Assembly: GCA_964035575.1 (NCBI GenBank)
Contig: OZ037868.1
Coordinates: forward strand, 1,116,001-1,180,000
Reading direction: 5' to 3'
DNA length: 64,000 nucleotides
Source of the DNA: Rhynchopus sp. YZ270_cl-10
Lineage: Eukaryota; Euglenozoa; Diplonemea; Diplonemida; Diplonemidae
The translations under genes and the position numbers were made by a program. A model generated the notes under the pieces. That model did not search any database and was not told where the DNA came from. It saw only the letters and a program-made list of their open reading frames with translations. Shown piece after piece: positions 11,128 through 23,900 of this stretch. Positions within the stretch are counted from its first letter, which is position 1. Each line of letters begins with the position of its first letter.

Positions 11128-12073
11128 ATGGAACTCAACATCGAGGGCTTTGATGGTCGGACGTACGTCGTCGATGTGGATGTGGATGACACAGCGAAGA
11201 ACCTGCGGCGGAAGGTGGCAACTGCAGCGGGGTTTGCTGAAGACAGCTTTGGCATGAGATACGGAGGGAACGACGAAGGAGAGGACATCAACATCACAGC
11301 GCTGAGTGCTGGCGACACAGTCTTCCTGACGCAAAAGACGAAGAAGCAAGAAGCCATTACAGCTCTTCATGAACTGGGTGAAACAGACCTCACACCAACG
11401 AGGCTTACGAGTGTGCAAGACCCCAAGGTGGTTCAGTTGTTTCTGCAGGCAGAAGTTGTAACTGCGACACCGGAAAGTCTCCTGGCACGCACAACGTTAA
11501 GAAGCCTTGATCTGAGTGCCCCGTTGGCCATAACTGCGGTTGGTGACTGCTTCCTGTTTCAGTGTCGATCATTGAAATCAGTTGACTTGTCTGGGTTGAG
11601 CAACGTCACCCACATAGGCGGGGACTTCCTGCAAAGCTGTACGGCGTTGGAAACAATCGATCTCTCAGGACTCAGCAACGTCACGCATGTTGGAGGCTCC
11701 TTCTTGTTAGGTTGCACGGCTTTAACCTCAATCGACTTTGCGGGATTGGGCAGTGTCGCAAGCCTTGGGAACAACTTCTTAAATGATTGCACGTCGTTGA
11801 TTTCAATCGACTTTACTGGATTAAGCAGTGTCACAAGCCTTGAAAGCTTCTTCTTAGGACATTGCACGTCGTTAACCTCAATCGACTTTGCAGGATTAAG
11901 CAGTGTCACAAGCCTTGGGAACTACTTCTTATATCGTTGCACGTCGTTGACCTCAATCGACTTTGCAGGATTAAGTGCTGTGACACAAATTGAGGACCAC
12001 TTTCTTGAAGGTTGCACTTCTTTAGAAACATACGACTTTCCAGCATGGAGCGCTATCCAGGGAAAATAGAAGT
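10993..12073 (+). mobile_element. Putative transposed unit carrying LRR gene 1
   Basis: Sequence shared with the second LRR locus begins at agaactgtggtgtgaccc and ends at aatagaagtg just after the stop. Outside those limits the two loci are unrelated, and here the flanks match the uninterrupted repeat at 6178. No inverted ends or clear target duplication are visible, so the mechanism is unknown. Confidence 0.55.
11128..12069 (+). CDS. Ubiquitin-like / BspA-type leucine-rich repeat protein, copy 1
   Basis: A 313-aa protein. Residues 1-72 look like a ubiquitin-like fold (MELNIEGFDGRTYVVDVDVD, then an alternating strand pattern ending DTVFLTQK). A helical linker follows, then about eight repeats of 23 residues of BspA/LRR_5 type with consensus TSLTSIDFAGLSSVTSLG..FL..C. 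Repeats of this class form binding solenoids; the partner is unknown. The start is chosen because the copy at 38776 diverges by indels upstream of MELN but matches from there. CAG at 11105 lies 22 nt upstream. The gene sits in a unit inserted into a repeat that is uninterrupted at 6178. Confidence 0.85.
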   Translation: MELNIEGFDGRTYVVDVDVDDTAKNLRRKVATAAGFAEDSFGMRYGGNDEGEDINITALSAGDTVFLTQKTKKQEAITALHELGETDLTPTRLTSVQDPKVVQLFLQAEVVTATPESLLARTTLRSLDLSAPLAITAVGDCFLFQCRSLKSVDLSGLSNVTHIGGDFLQSCTALETIDLSGLSNVTHVGGSFLLGCTALTSIDFAGLGSVASLGNNFLNDCTSLISIDFTGLSSVTSLESFFLGHCTSLTSIDFAGLSSVTSLGNYFLYRCTSLTSIDFAGLSAVTQIEDHFLEGCTSLETYDFPAWSAIQGK

Positions 12074-12133
12074 GTTTCACCACAACCCCCTCTCTCCTAT
12101 GGGTTGTATCGTTGTGATGAGTGTTAGGTTTCT

Positions 12134-12176
<43 letters not shown>

Positions 12177-12614
12177 GTAGCTAGCTAAGCAGCTTTGCTG
12201 CGTCTTGGGAGGTCTAGGAGAATGATTACATGATCAATGGTTTGATAAAATGATTAGGGCTTGAACCTCTTTGCAATATATCAATAGATTCACTTTTCTC
12301 CACTTGCTTCGGCAAGGATGGAAGGGGAAAGACGGCACGGAAACTCACAACAACAAAAACACACAAATTTTCAGGAAAATTTTGCATTTTTTGGTTTCCC
12401 TACCTCTCTCTTCCCCCGTACGTAATACAACAAAACGGTACCCCTCCCACTCCCTTCCTTTTTTATGGATTGTGAAAGAGAAAACCGACGCAGGAGTCTT
12501 TTATCGAAAACTGTTTTCTTCTCCGCTAACGCACAAAAACACTTGACAGAAAAAACTTTTTCACACAACGTTTTTTGCTGTTCTTTCTCCTTTTTTAACT
12601 CTCTGCTTTTCAGG

Positions 12615-13050
12615 GTATTTCCTAAATCGGGGTCCCAAAATCTCAAAATCCGGAATCGGGTGCAAAAAAAGCGCGCTGAGCAACGTTAGGGTTTTTTGTG
12701 CAGAAAACTGAGTTATGGTGCATTTCCGAGCCAATCCCGGCTTGTGGTGGGGTCACTTTGCCGAAATGGCCAAGTTCTTGGTGTTGGTCAAAATGAGTGT
12801 AAGGTAAAGGGGACCAGGTAAATCCCACAACCCAGATTTTCTCTCCCTGATCCTGAAAACATGAAAATGCCCGAAAACACCGGCATTTGCATTTTCGGAA
12901 TCCGCCCGTTCTGTGGTGGGGTCAATTTGCCGAAATGGACAAGTCCTTGGTTTTGGTCAAAACCCGTCAGTGTAAGGTAAAGGGGCCAAGTGTTTGCCTG
13001 TAGGAACTGGTAGGAACAGGCAGCGCCGCAGGCGCACGGTACCCAACATC
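12615..13050 (-). repeat. Dispersed ~150-bp unit repeat family, block 2 (inverted)
   Basis: Complement of the block at 4.5-5.2 kb, including two cores with GTGGTGGGGTCA and the GCGCCGCAGGCGC hairpin near 13020. Confidence 0.75.
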
Positions 13051-13498
13051 GGTGAAAATAAAAATTCCCGAAAACTGCTTTATTTGAATGATTGGAGCGA
13101 TCCAGAACAGCGAACATACTTTTTTCGGGAAAATACCAAAAAATAGGCACTTTAAATACAGCTACCCTACAACATAAAAAAAAGGGGGAAATGTGCCCGC
13201 CGCAGGCGGAATTTTTTTTTGGCCTGTGAACTTTTTTTCCGGACTTTTTTGCGTTATTTTGCAAGATCGGGGCTCCGAGGTTCGGAATATTTTTTCCTCG
13301 GACATTTTTACCTCACCCTGTGCTCCTTCCCACGACTACTCTCCCCTTGCAAAAAAACCGCGGAACACCTGAAAACCCCCCTTGCAAAAAAAGCGCGGAA
13401 CTTTTTCTGAAAAAATCTCGGGAGACGGGTAGTGGATTTAGGAAATACCCTGCTGCTTTTCATTTTTTTTTTTTTTTTTAAAAACTGGTGCGGGCAGC

Positions 13499-13860
13499 TG
13501 ACGCGCAATTTTTTCTGTTAGGACCGGGTGCATGGGTTAACGTATTATTGTCATGCTTTTAGCTTTGTATATTTTCCTGCGCGCTGTTTTTTTGCCGCCA
13601 ATGTGTGGCATCGGGAGCAGTGCGACTCGGGTCGACTGCGAGAAGTTGTTGATTATGTGCGGGCACAGCCGACGCTCAACTTTTGTTAGGACTGCGCGCA
13701 GGGTTTTTTAGCGTATTATTGTCTCGCTTCTAGCGTTATATATTCTCTTCTGCGTGTGCTTTATTGTCGCCAATGTGGGACATCGGGAGCAGTGCGACTC
13801 GGGTCGACTGCGAGAGTTTTGTTGATAGTGCGCGAGCACAGCCAGCACGCAATCTCTGAT
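13499..13860. repeat. Tandem duplication, 172-bp period
   Basis: Two units share CATCGGGAGCAGTGCGACTC (13609 and 13781), the preceding TTTGTATATT/TTATATATTC stretch and the following GGGCACAGCC/GAGCACAGCC. GCGACTCGGGTCGAC is partly self-complementary. It could be a decayed satellite or a tandem non-coding gene. Confidence 0.7.
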
Positions 13861-14318
13861 GTGCGTCAAACATGCAGTTACTATCTTTATGCTTCTTCCG
13901 TGGTGATGTTTTTATATAACCCGGATACTTTGAATCAGTATTGACTTAGCGTTATTTGTCCTTATTGTTGTTTTTTATAAAAGTCCCTTTTCCTGGTCGC
14001 GATAGCTCGCGAACTTTCCTGCAGTCAACGCAGGGAAAGAATAATCAACGATGTGATACAGGATATGGGTGGTTCAGTGATTCCACAGAACCGACACCAT
14101 AGATGTGTCTCAACCAAAACCAAATAATTAGAACTTAAAAAAGAGAGAGTTTTTGAAGTAAGGAAAGAAAATAGTTTTGAACAAACTTGAAGGTCGTCCT
14201 ACACACACACATCACACCACAGATCATATTCTCTAGACCTCCCTCTCTCTCTCTCTTTCTTTCTCTCCATAGCGTCTTCCTTCAATTTATTCATTCTCCT
14301 TCACAGGCTATAAAACAC

Positions 14319-14967
14319 CAGGCCCTTAGGGTGGTACTTTTTGCTGGTCAGCGGACCAGCAACCCTAGGTATTGCTGGTCCGGGTCTAAAAAAAAAAAAA
14401 TAACAATAGATTTTTTTTGAGATTTTTTTTTGAGTATCCCACCGGAACAGTCGGGTGTGTCACAGATGCAGAGACCCTGGGGGCTCAAGGGTACACCGTG
14501 GGAGACCAGAACGCGACTCAATTGGTCAAACGCCGAAGGAAAAGGAAGCATGCAGCATGGCGAAAGAAAAAAAGTAGCGCACCGTGCGCCTGCGGCGCAA
14601 TCTTGCCAACCCACCTTCCTATGATATAGTTTGGCAGTTAAAATGTGACATTTTAAGGGAATTTTTTTGAAATGTTGCGTACCGTGGCTTCGCCTGGAAC
14701 CTTTGGGTGCCATGACCGCCGCTTCTTTTATAGATGTACTGAGGTTACTGATAAGAAGGCTGACACCCACTACAGCTTGTGGTTCACCCTCCCCACCCGC
14801 CTTTCACGATTTTGTGCATCAGAGGGGAGAAAGCGCGTCACCTCCCTGCAGTGGCAGGGAGTCTTTTTTTACCACTGTGTGCTTTTCACCTGTTTTTTTG
14901 CATTGACCAGCAAACCGGGTTTGGACCAGCAGTTGGCGGCTACCCCCCCGACCACCCTAAGGCCCTG
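14319..14967. mobile_element. Non-autonomous hAT-like DNA transposon (649 bp)
   Basis: The termini are inverted: CAGGCCCTTAGGGTGGT at the left and ACCACCCTAAGGCCCTG at the right. The flanking 8-mers are TAAAACAC (14311-14318) and TGAAACAC (14968-14975), an 8-bp target duplication with one change. CAG..CTG ends plus 8-bp duplication fit the hAT superfamily. Subterminal inverted words (GCTGGTC/GACCAGC) recur inside both ends. No transposase is encoded, so it must move in trans if at all. Confidence 0.8.
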
Positions 14968-15026
14968 TGAAACACTGCAAAAAAAAAAAAAAAAAAATGT
15001 TTTGTCTCAATTGCATCTAAGTCATC

Positions 15027-17348
15027 ATGGTTGACACCGGTTTTGCTGGAGAGGAAGCGGCGCACAAAGAATATATCGTGCACCTTCCCCCTAAATGGCA
15101 GAAGTTTCACGAACGTGATGGCCACCGTGCAAGCCCTTTGCTGAAGAAGATGCGGCATAGTTTTGTTCATGTGTTGGCAAATAGTGCGGCGTCGGAGTCC
15201 GCGATGGAACATGCACCCACGGCAGCGACAAACAAACTCAGCTCTTCAGGGAAGCAGCAACGATTGCAGAGCCTTCTTCTCTTGAAGCAGGAAACCGAAG
15301 AAAAGGAGCATGCCAGAAGCGAGACCCTCCGTCTCGCACGCATGGTCAGCAAACAAAAGGACAAAATCCAAGCGCGACGCGAAAAGGCTATGCACGAAGG
15401 CAACGTTCTCGTACTCTCTGCACAATGCGGCACTGCGCTGCAGCTGAAAAAGGTAAACGAACTGCACCAAAAGCACCACGACAAATACGCAGGACAGCTT
15501 GGGGAACTACTGCAAAAACAGAACCGGAATACCGAAAGACGCATCCACGATGCACCAGAGGGGGGCACTGTGAGGCAGGGCAACATCAAACTTCTTGCGT
15601 GCGCACGGAAGGCGATGGCAGAAGGGGTTGACAACGATGCGTTCCTCAAGCCCGTTGGAAAGAAGTTCACCGAGCCAGACGCGATCCGCCGCGCTGCGAC
15701 GGACACCCTCAATCAGGTGGGACAATCCTTACACGAAAACCAAGCGAAGACCCTGCGATACAACGAGCAAAAGGAGAACCTCCAGAAAGAGCGTGTCGTC
15801 AAACTGCACGCTGCTGCGCGAAAGAACCACGAAAAGATGCGCGACAGCAGTACCAAGCGTGGGACGGCCACGACGAAGCGCATCAACTTTGCTGTGAAGC
15901 ACTGTGCACACCATGCGGAGGCTTGCATCTACAAGAACGTCGAGCCTATGTACGACAATATGCGCAACAAAATCGACGTCGTCCAGGCCCGCCAGGACCT
16001 TATCGACGAGGCCACGCAAAAGCAAACCACCCTCGACCAACAGTGGCAGCAGTACGAAGACGAGCTCACAACGAAGTTCCACTGGACGCTCAACAACGTC
16101 GCAAGCAACCACGCCCACACCGAAAGCACCCAACAACAAAGCCAAATCCGCCAGATCGAAGGCGACAAACGCATCCGCGAAGCACACCAACGCAAGACCC
16201 TCCTCTGCGAAGACCGCAAAGAACTCTGGAAAGGCCGCGACCTGCACGAAGACACCGTCGGCGACAGGCGCAACACCTGCATCCAAGGAGAGCTCAGCCG
16301 CAACACCGGAAAAATAAACAAAATCCGAGAACAACAGGAACACTTTGCTACAAGCCCCAAGGTGTCACCTAAGATCCAACAACTTCCCCTCCGCACAGCA
16401 GGTGTAGGGGACACCCAACAACGCACCCTAGAGAAAGAGGCTGAGCTCGCAGAGCGCATCACCGAGGAACGTCTGCAGGGAGAAGCGAAGGTGACGCAGA
16501 TCCTGGAGGAGAGGAAGGAGGCGGTGCGGAGCACAGCGCTGCGGAAGGAGCGGCACTTTGCAGAAGTGTTTGATGAGGGCATGGCGAGCCGGCAGAGGAC
16601 AGATGGACACAAGGCTGCGAAGCTTGCCTCCACAGAGAAGGCGTCTGCAGTATACGCAACTATCCTCAGTAAAGAGCGCAATGAAGACCACAACGAAAAG
16701 TACGAAGTCCTCCACAAACGCGCCGCAGACGCAACCTCCCGCCGCGAGGAAATGATGGAGAACGACAAAACCCGCTGGATCAACACCCAATACGCACAGC
16801 AAAAGCAGGCATCGCACCACCACAAGCAGCTCACAGCAGACCTGCAGACGCAGCTGACAGAGCGGTGGCATGCGAAGCTGGAAAAGACGGATGTCGTGCA
16901 GAACGCTCACACCGCAGGCATCGAGGCGCGAGACGCTAAATTACGCGAAATGGACGAAATGAAATCCGCAAAAATTGAGGCAATTACGTCGAAAAGGTTG
17001 GGTCGCCATGCTGAGTTGACACAGTCGAGGCAGGTCAGGGAGATGGATGCGACGGCACAGAGCAAGAAGAACTTTGAGTCCAACGTGGTAGCTCAGGTAC
17101 AGAAGGCGCGGGACCAGCAGGCCGTGATTGCAAAGAAGCAGCATGCGGCAGAGCTGAACCGTGTACGCGACCGTGCCGACGTCGAGGAGATTCGACGCGA
17201 CAAGCTTGCCACCCGTGCTGCCGCCATGGAGCAACGCCAGCTAGACCAATTCCACGACCGTCTTCGCAGCCACGATAAATACCTCCGTGCAGCACACCGC
17301 ACTGCCCCACACATGCGCGCACTCTCCCCAGCAACCAGGCCTAGCTAG
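15027..17348 (+). CDS. Large charged coiled-coil protein, unrecognised
   Basis: A 773-aa single-exon protein rich in Lys, Arg, Glu, Gln and His, with long heptad-like stretches from about residue 80 to the end (for example LLLLKQETEEKEHARSETL and TEERLQGEAKVTQILEERKE). There is no signal peptide, membrane segment or known catalytic motif. Local themes such as 'RKEAV.STALRKERHFAEV' recur loosely, hinting at internal duplication. The composition suggests a cytoskeletal or flagellar filament component, but I recognise no family. The start ATG lies just 60 bp after the hAT-like element and follows a long A-run, unlike the pyrimidine-CAG leaders of its neighbours; the transposon may have replaced the usual upstream region. 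Confidence 0.75.
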   Translation: MVDTGFAGEEAAHKEYIVHLPPKWQKFHERDGHRASPLLKKMRHSFVHVLANSAASESAMEHAPTAATNKLSSSGKQQRLQSLLLLKQETEEKEHARSETLRLARMVSKQKDKIQARREKAMHEGNVLVLSAQCGTALQLKKVNELHQKHHDKYAGQLGELLQKQNRNTERRIHDAPEGGTVRQGNIKLLACARKAMAEGVDNDAFLKPVGKKFTEPDAIRRAATDTLNQVGQSLHENQAKTLRYNEQKENLQKERVVKLHAAARKNHEKMRDSSTKRGTATTKRINFAVKHCAHHAEACIYKNVEPMYDNMRNKIDVVQARQDLIDEATQKQTTLDQQWQQYEDELTTKFHWTLNNVASNHAHTESTQQQSQIRQIEGDKRIREAHQRKTLLCEDRKELWKGRDLHEDTVGDRRNTCIQGELSRNTGKINKIREQQEHFATSPKVSPKIQQLPLRTAGVGDTQQRTLEKEAELAERITEERLQGEAKVTQILEERKEAVRSTALRKERHFAEVFDEGMASRQRTDGHKAAKLASTEKASAVYATILSKERNEDHNEKYEVLHKRAADATSRREEMMENDKTRWINTQYAQQKQASHHHKQLTADLQTQLTERWHAKLEKTDVVQNAHTAGIEARDAKLREMDEMKSAKIEAITSKRLGRHAELTQSRQVREMDATAQSKKNFESNVVAQVQKARDQQAVIAKKQHAAELNRVRDRADVEEIRRDKLATRAAAMEQRQLDQFHDRLRSHDKYLRAAHRTAPHMRALSPATRPS

Positions 17349-17985
17349 GTTGAGTGCAAAAAAGGGACTATTGTTGAACCGTATTAAGAAGTAGAAAGAG
17401 CGGAAAAAGAGAGAGAGAGGATGGCTTGTATCGCTGCCTTTCAAGGTAGCATTGGAAGAGTACGATTTTTTTTGATTTTTTCTTGTCAATTCAATGGGGA
17501 AAAAATTGAGAGTACAGAAACACCCAAAAGTAGGTGGTTGTCGACAGGGAAAAGTAGTGTAGTGCACTCCTTGGGTGTCGGTACTATAACAAATTTTCAA
17601 AAAGAAACAAATGTGAGGAAAAAGCAGAGCATACGCCTCGTTTCCACGCGGTGCTATGGTATTGAGAGAAGCGGTGGGGATGGGAGAACAGAAGCAGATA
17701 AAAACGAATTCTCCAATCCCTTTTTTCTTTTTTTGGTGTGGCTGAAGGGGGGTGATATTTTTGGGCTATTTTGTGCTACTTTCTGCTACGACAGCCACAC
17801 CATTTTTTGGTCCAAGAAGGGTCCTGTCATCCGTGTCATCCCTCCCTTGTCTCTCCACCACGGTGGCACTGCTTACCCTCCACTGCTTCAACGTGCTGGT
17901 CCTTACCGCCGCTAGTTTCGTTTCCCCACATTGTTTCTCATATTAACCCCGCCTCCACCCCCAACAGAGGATACACCCAGCAGCT
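17349..17985. other. Intergenic region before the giant cysteine-rich gene
   Basis: No gene is recognised. It ends in a pyrimidine-rich stretch with CCACCCCCAACAG; the CAG at 17965-17967 is 18 nt before the next ATG and looks like a splice acceptor. Confidence 0.7.
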
Positions 17986-20900
17986 ATGATGCGAAGCACA
18001 GCTGCGGCGTTGCTGCAGCTGTGCTGTTTGTTGTGTTGGGGCGTGCCTGCGTCGCCTGCTATGCTTTGTGGTGAGGGGGCGACGCAGCAGACGTGCGGGG
18101 ATCTGTTCATGTGCACGTCGTACTGGAGCATCGAGGAGAAGAGGTTCATGTCGAAGTGCGAGGAGTATTGTTCCATGGAGCAGCACTGCAGCAACAACGC
18201 GGTTGCGCTGGTGTACCGCAACGACGACTGCCTGACGCCGTTCTTTGCATACGGCGACTCCTGCAAGACGCCCAACCCCGATGCCAACTGCATCTGCACC
18301 TGCGACACAGCGCACTCCGGTGCCACCTGTGCAGAGTGCAGTGCATCCTACACAATGGAGGCAACCGTCTGCGTCCCAACCTGCACCGTAGCAAAGAGCT
18401 GCACCGGGCACGCAGACTCAGTCGCCTGGGTGGTAGGGACTACATGCAAATGCGAGTGCACAAACCAGTGGTCCGGCACAGCCTGCGAGACCTGCGCAGC
18501 ACCCTTCGCAGGGGCAGACTGCAACGAATGCCTGGTGGGGCACATCAACTACCCCTACTGCACGCAGTGCACGTCGGCAGATCACTGCAGCGGGAATGCG
18601 GCCTCTGTCACAGACGATGGAACGCGGGCGTCGTGCGTTTGCACATGTGATACCATGTGGACAGGTGCATCCTGTTCGACCTGCCCGTCCAAGTACACAG
18701 GATCCAAGTGTGACTCATGTGCTGTAGGGTTCATAGCATACTCCGAATGCACGCAGTGCACTGATGCGGCACACTGCAATGGCCACTCGAAAAGCGTGAC
18801 AAGTGACGCAATGAACGCAAACTGTGTGTGCACCTGCAAGGAAGGCTTCATGGGGCAGTGTGGGGAGTGTGCGGCAGGGTACGTCGGATATCCGAACTGC
18901 AGGCAGTGCACGTCTGCGGCAGACTGCAGTGGGCATGGTGCTGAGCTTTCGACAAATGCTGCAAAGACACAGTGTCTGTGCGACAAATGTACAGTACAGT
19001 GGACAGGTGCGGCATGCGAGACGTGCCCTGCGCAGTACGACCAGGTGGGTTGCTCCAGCTGCGAGGTAGGACACGTGGAGTACCCAAGCTGTAGGCTCTG
19101 CACCGTCGTAGCAGACTGCAGCAGCCACGCTTCGTCTGTCACGGACGATGGCAGTCGGGGCTCCTGCAGCTGCACATGCAGCAACAAGTGGACAGGTGAC
19201 TCTTGCGCTTCATGCGATGTGAAGTACGACTCCGGGGAAGATTGCAATAAATGTGCTGTGGGCCGCATCACATTCCCAACGTGCACACAGTGCACCTCAA
19301 AGGACCACTGCAGCGGACACGCAGATGCAGTCACGTCAGATGCAGCGTTGGCAACCTGTGTGTGTACGTGCGAAACTTCGTACACGGGTGACAGCTGTGG
19401 TAAATGTGCTTCTGGGCGCATTGCCTACCCGGCGTGCTCCAAATGCACTATTGCTGCTTCTTGCTCTGGGCATGCGACAGGTGTTGTCACAGATGCTGGA
19501 CAGACAGCTTGCGTGTGCACCTGCAAGGACAAGTGGTCAGGTGATGCATGCGACACCTGCGACACAAAGTACGATGCAACAACCTGTGCGTCGTGTGCAG
19601 AAGGCTACATCAACTACGACACCTGCACACAATGCACATCTGCAGCGCACTGCAGCGGACATGCCACCCGAGTGACAGATGACGGGACGAGGACGTCTTG
19701 TACGTGTCAGTGCAAAACCGGCTACGAAGGAGCGACTTGCAACACCTGCCAAGAAGGGTACGTCGGATATCCGAACTGCAGGCAATGCACGTCTGCGACG
19801 GACTGCAGCGGGCATGCCGAGTCTGTGACGGACGATGGGACGCGGAACACGTGCACCTGTGTGTGCAAGAACAAATGGTCTGGTGCAGACTGTGCAACGT
19901 GCCCTCCCGAGTACGAAGGATCCAACTGCGACGCATGTGCTGCAGGGAGGGTCAACTACCCCACTTGCGAGGCATGCGACGCAGTGAAGCACTGCAACAA
20001 CCACGCACTGAGTGTGACGGATGACGGGAAGCGTGCCACTTGTGCGTGCACCTGCAGCAACCAGTGGGAAGGTCTCCAGTGCGAAACATGTCCCTCGAAC
20101 TACCAGGGCGCATCCTGCGACATGTGTGCGGAAGGGCGCATCAACTACCCCACCTGCACGAAATGCACGAGCGCCGGACACTGCAGCAACCACGCCGCTT
20201 CAGTGACAAACGACGATGAAAGAACAGGATGCGTGTGCACATGCAGGAACGAGTGGAAGGGTGCAGTGTGTGACCAGTGCGATACGAAGTTTGCAAACGA
20301 CTGCGGCGAATGTGCTGTGGGCTACGTAAAGCCTTTCCCTGGGTGTACAAAATGTGATGTAAACACACACTGCTCTGCGCATGCTGACTCGGTGACTGAC
20401 GACGGGACGCGCGATACGTGCCGTTGCACCTGCAGGAACCAGTGGACGGGTGACCAATGCGAAACCTGTCCTTCGAAGTTTGCTGGTGCTGACTGTGACG
20501 AATGTGCCTCTGGCATCAACTTTCCTATGTGTGGCGACTGCACCGTTGCAGGCTCCTGCTCCAATCATGCCGACTCTGTGGCAACAAACGCAGGCATGAC
20601 TGCCTGCATTTGCTCTTGCCAAAACCAATGGACGGGTGACCAATGTGAGACGTGTCCCTCTGAGTTCACTGGCACATCCTGTGACAAGTGTGCGCGTGGT
20701 CGCATCACCTACCCAACATGCACACTCTGCACCAAAGCACTGCACTGCAACGGTAACGCGAAGTCAGTCACAGACGACGGAACCAACACAAAATGCGCAT
20801 GCACGTGCAAGACTGGCTATGAGGGGGAGACGTGTGGCCAATGTGTTGTTGGGTACATTGGCTACCCGAACTGTGTGCAGTGCACCTCTGCTTCTGCATG

Positions 20901-23900
20901 CAATGGGAACGCCGATTCCGTCACTTCAGACAGGACGAAGTGTTTGTGCACGTGCGCGAACAAGTGGTCAGGTGACTCATGCGACGTGTGTCCCTCCATC
21001 TATGAAGGCACTTCGTGTGATAGGTGCAAAGTGGGCCGCATCACATTCCCCACCTGCAGGGAGTGTACAGCCGCAGCAGACTGTAGTGATCACGCAGATG
21101 CAGTGGTAGACCTGTCAAGAACCTCATGCAAATGCACGTGCAGTAACCAATGGTCTGAGGACGACTGTTCGGTGTGTGCGGCAAAGTATGGCGGCACTGA
21201 CTGCGACGAGTGTGCACCAGGCAGAATCAACTACCCCACCTGCACGGAATGCACGACGGCAGGATCATGCTCAGGGCATGCGACTGCGGCGGTTTCGAAT
21301 GCTCCTCAAACAGCTTGCGTTTGCTTGTGCAAGGACAAATGGACTGGGGACACATGTGACACCTGCGACACAAAGTACGATGCAACAACCTGTGCGTCGT
21401 GTGCAGAAGGCTACATCAACTACGACACCTGCACACAATGCACATCTGCAACGCACTGCAGCGGACAGGCCACCCGAGTGACAGATGACGGGACGAGGAC
21501 GTCTTGTACGTGTCAGTGCAAAACCGGCTACGAAGGAGCGACTTGCAACACCTGCCAAGAAGGGTACGTCGGATATCCGAACTGCAGGCAATGCACGTCT
21601 GCGACGGACTGCAGCGGGCATGCCGAGTCTGTGACGGACGATGGGACGCGGAACACGTGCACCTGTGTGTGCAAGAACAAATGGTCTGGTGCAGACTGTG
21701 CAACGTGCCCTCCACTTTACGACGACGCTCTTGACTGCAAGAACTGTGCTGCAGGGAGGGTCAACTACCCCACTTGCGAGGCCTGTGATGCAGTGAAGCA
21801 CTGCAACAACCACGCACTGAGTGTGACGGATGACGGGAAGCGTGCCACTTGTGCGTGCACCTGCAGCAACCAGTGGGAAGGTCTCCAGTGCGAAACATGT
21901 CCCTCGAACTACCAGGGCGCATCCTGCGACATGTGTGCGGAAGGGCGCATCAACTACCCCACCTGCACGAAATGCACGAGCGCCGGGCACTGCAGCAACC
22001 ACGCCGCTTCAGTGACAAACGACGATGAAAGAACAGGATGCGTGTGCACATGCAGGAACGAGTGGAAGGGTGCAGTGTGTGACCAGTGCGATACGAAGTT
22101 TGCAAACGACTGCGGCGAATGTGCTGTGGGCTACGTAAAGCCTTTCCCTGGGTGTACAAAATGTGATGTAAACACACACTGCTCTGCGCATGCTGACTCG
22201 GTGACTGACGACGGGACGCGCGATACGTGCCGTTGCACCTGCAGGAACCAGTGGACGGGTGACCAATGCGAAACCTGTCCTTCGAAGTTTGCTGGTGCTG
22301 ACTGCGACGAATGCGCAATGAACAGAGTTGGGTTTCCATCGTGTACGGAGTGCACAGTGACAGCCGACTGTTCAAGCCATGCCTCGTCCGTTGCAACAGA
22401 TGCACAGAAGACGACGTGCGAATGCACTTGCAAGGACAAGTGGGAAGGTGACCAATGCCAGACGTGTCCAAAGCAGTATCTTTCAACGACATGCGATGAA
22501 TGTGCGCGTGGTCGGATCACCTACCCAACATGCACACTCTGCACCAAAGCACTGCACTGCAACGGTAACGCGAAGTCAGTCACAGACGACGGAACCAACA
22601 CAAAATGCGCATGCACGTGCAAGACTGGCTATGAGGGGGAGACGTGTGGCCAATGTGTTGTTGGGTACATTGGCTACCCGAACTGTGTGCAGTGCACCTC
22701 TGCTTCTGCATGCAATGGGAACGCCGATTCCGTCACTTCAGACATGACGAAGTGTTTGTGCACGTGCGCGAACAAGTGGTCAGGTGACTCATGCGACACG
22801 TGCCCTCTTCCGTATGGCGGAGTGAAGTGCGATAGTTGCGCACCGCAATTCGAAGGAGTCAACTGCGATCGCTGCAGCCCAGGATTCATCGGATACCCCA
22901 CCTGCACTGCATGCACTTCTGCAGACCATTGTACGGGGCATGCGAGCACAGTCACAGATGATGGGACCAGGTCTTCTTGCGTCTGCACCTGTGGGGCGCA
23001 GTATGATGGTGCACGGTGCGACAAGTGTGCTGCAGGACACATCGGGTACCCCACTTGCACCCAGTGCACAAGCCCTGCACACTGCACCTCGCATGCTGTG
23101 TCCGTCACTGACGACGGTTCGAGGCAGACGTGCATATGCAGCTGTGCTAACAAATGGGTAGGTGACAAGTGTCAAACGTGTCCCACACAGTACGAGGGGG
23201 CGGCGTGCAACAAATGTGCGAAGGGACATTTCGGTTACGGCACCTGCGAGCAGTGCGACACTGCAGTGCACTGCAGCGGGCACGCTGACAGTGTCTCTGA
23301 CGACGGGACACGTTCCTCGTGCAAGTGTGTGTGTGCCACGCAGTGGACGGGAGACGACTGTGCGACGTGTCCTGTTAAGTACGCTGGTGCGAACTGCGAT
23401 GAATGTGCACAAGGCATTGGCTACCCGCTCTGTGGTGAGTGCACGAACGCAGGCGCGTGCAATGGACACGCCTCGAGCGTTGTCCGCAACCAGGCAGCCA
23501 CCGGGTGTGAGTGCACATGCATACCTCCGTGGGAAGGCGACACCTGTGATGTGTGTCCAGCCATGTTCTCGGGGGCAGCATGCGACACATGTGCAGACGG
23601 ACGGATCAACCACCCAACCTGCACGCAGTGCACCTCTGCAGTACACTGCAGCGATCATGCGGAAAGCGTCACAGACGACGGCACACACACGACATGCGTG
23701 TGCAAATGCACATCGAAGTATGAGGGTGCGGTGTGCGACTCCTGCGTGGAGGGTCGCATTACGTACCCAACTTGCCGTGAGTGCGATCTTGCGACAGACT
23801 GCAGTGGACATGCCGTTGCTGTGGCCGATGCCATGAGGGCGACGTGCGTCTGCCAGTGTCGCAACAAATGGGAGGGCGCTACCTGCGACACATGCCCAGC

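Larger units (their letters stand above)
12070..15026. other. Intergenic region with CT repeat, 150-bp family and hAT element
   Basis: No gene is recognised. It contains the right half of the 6178-type repeat (12074-12140), a CT dinucleotide run (about 12138-12172), an inverted block of the 150-bp family (about 12615-13050), a two-unit tandem repeat (13499-13860) and a hAT-like element (14319-14967). Confidence 0.75.

Noticed and set aside
15929-16834. Antisense and alternate-frame ORFs across the coiled-coil gene
   Set aside because: Shadows of a long exon of biased composition; Ser/Arg/Cys-rich translations without domains.
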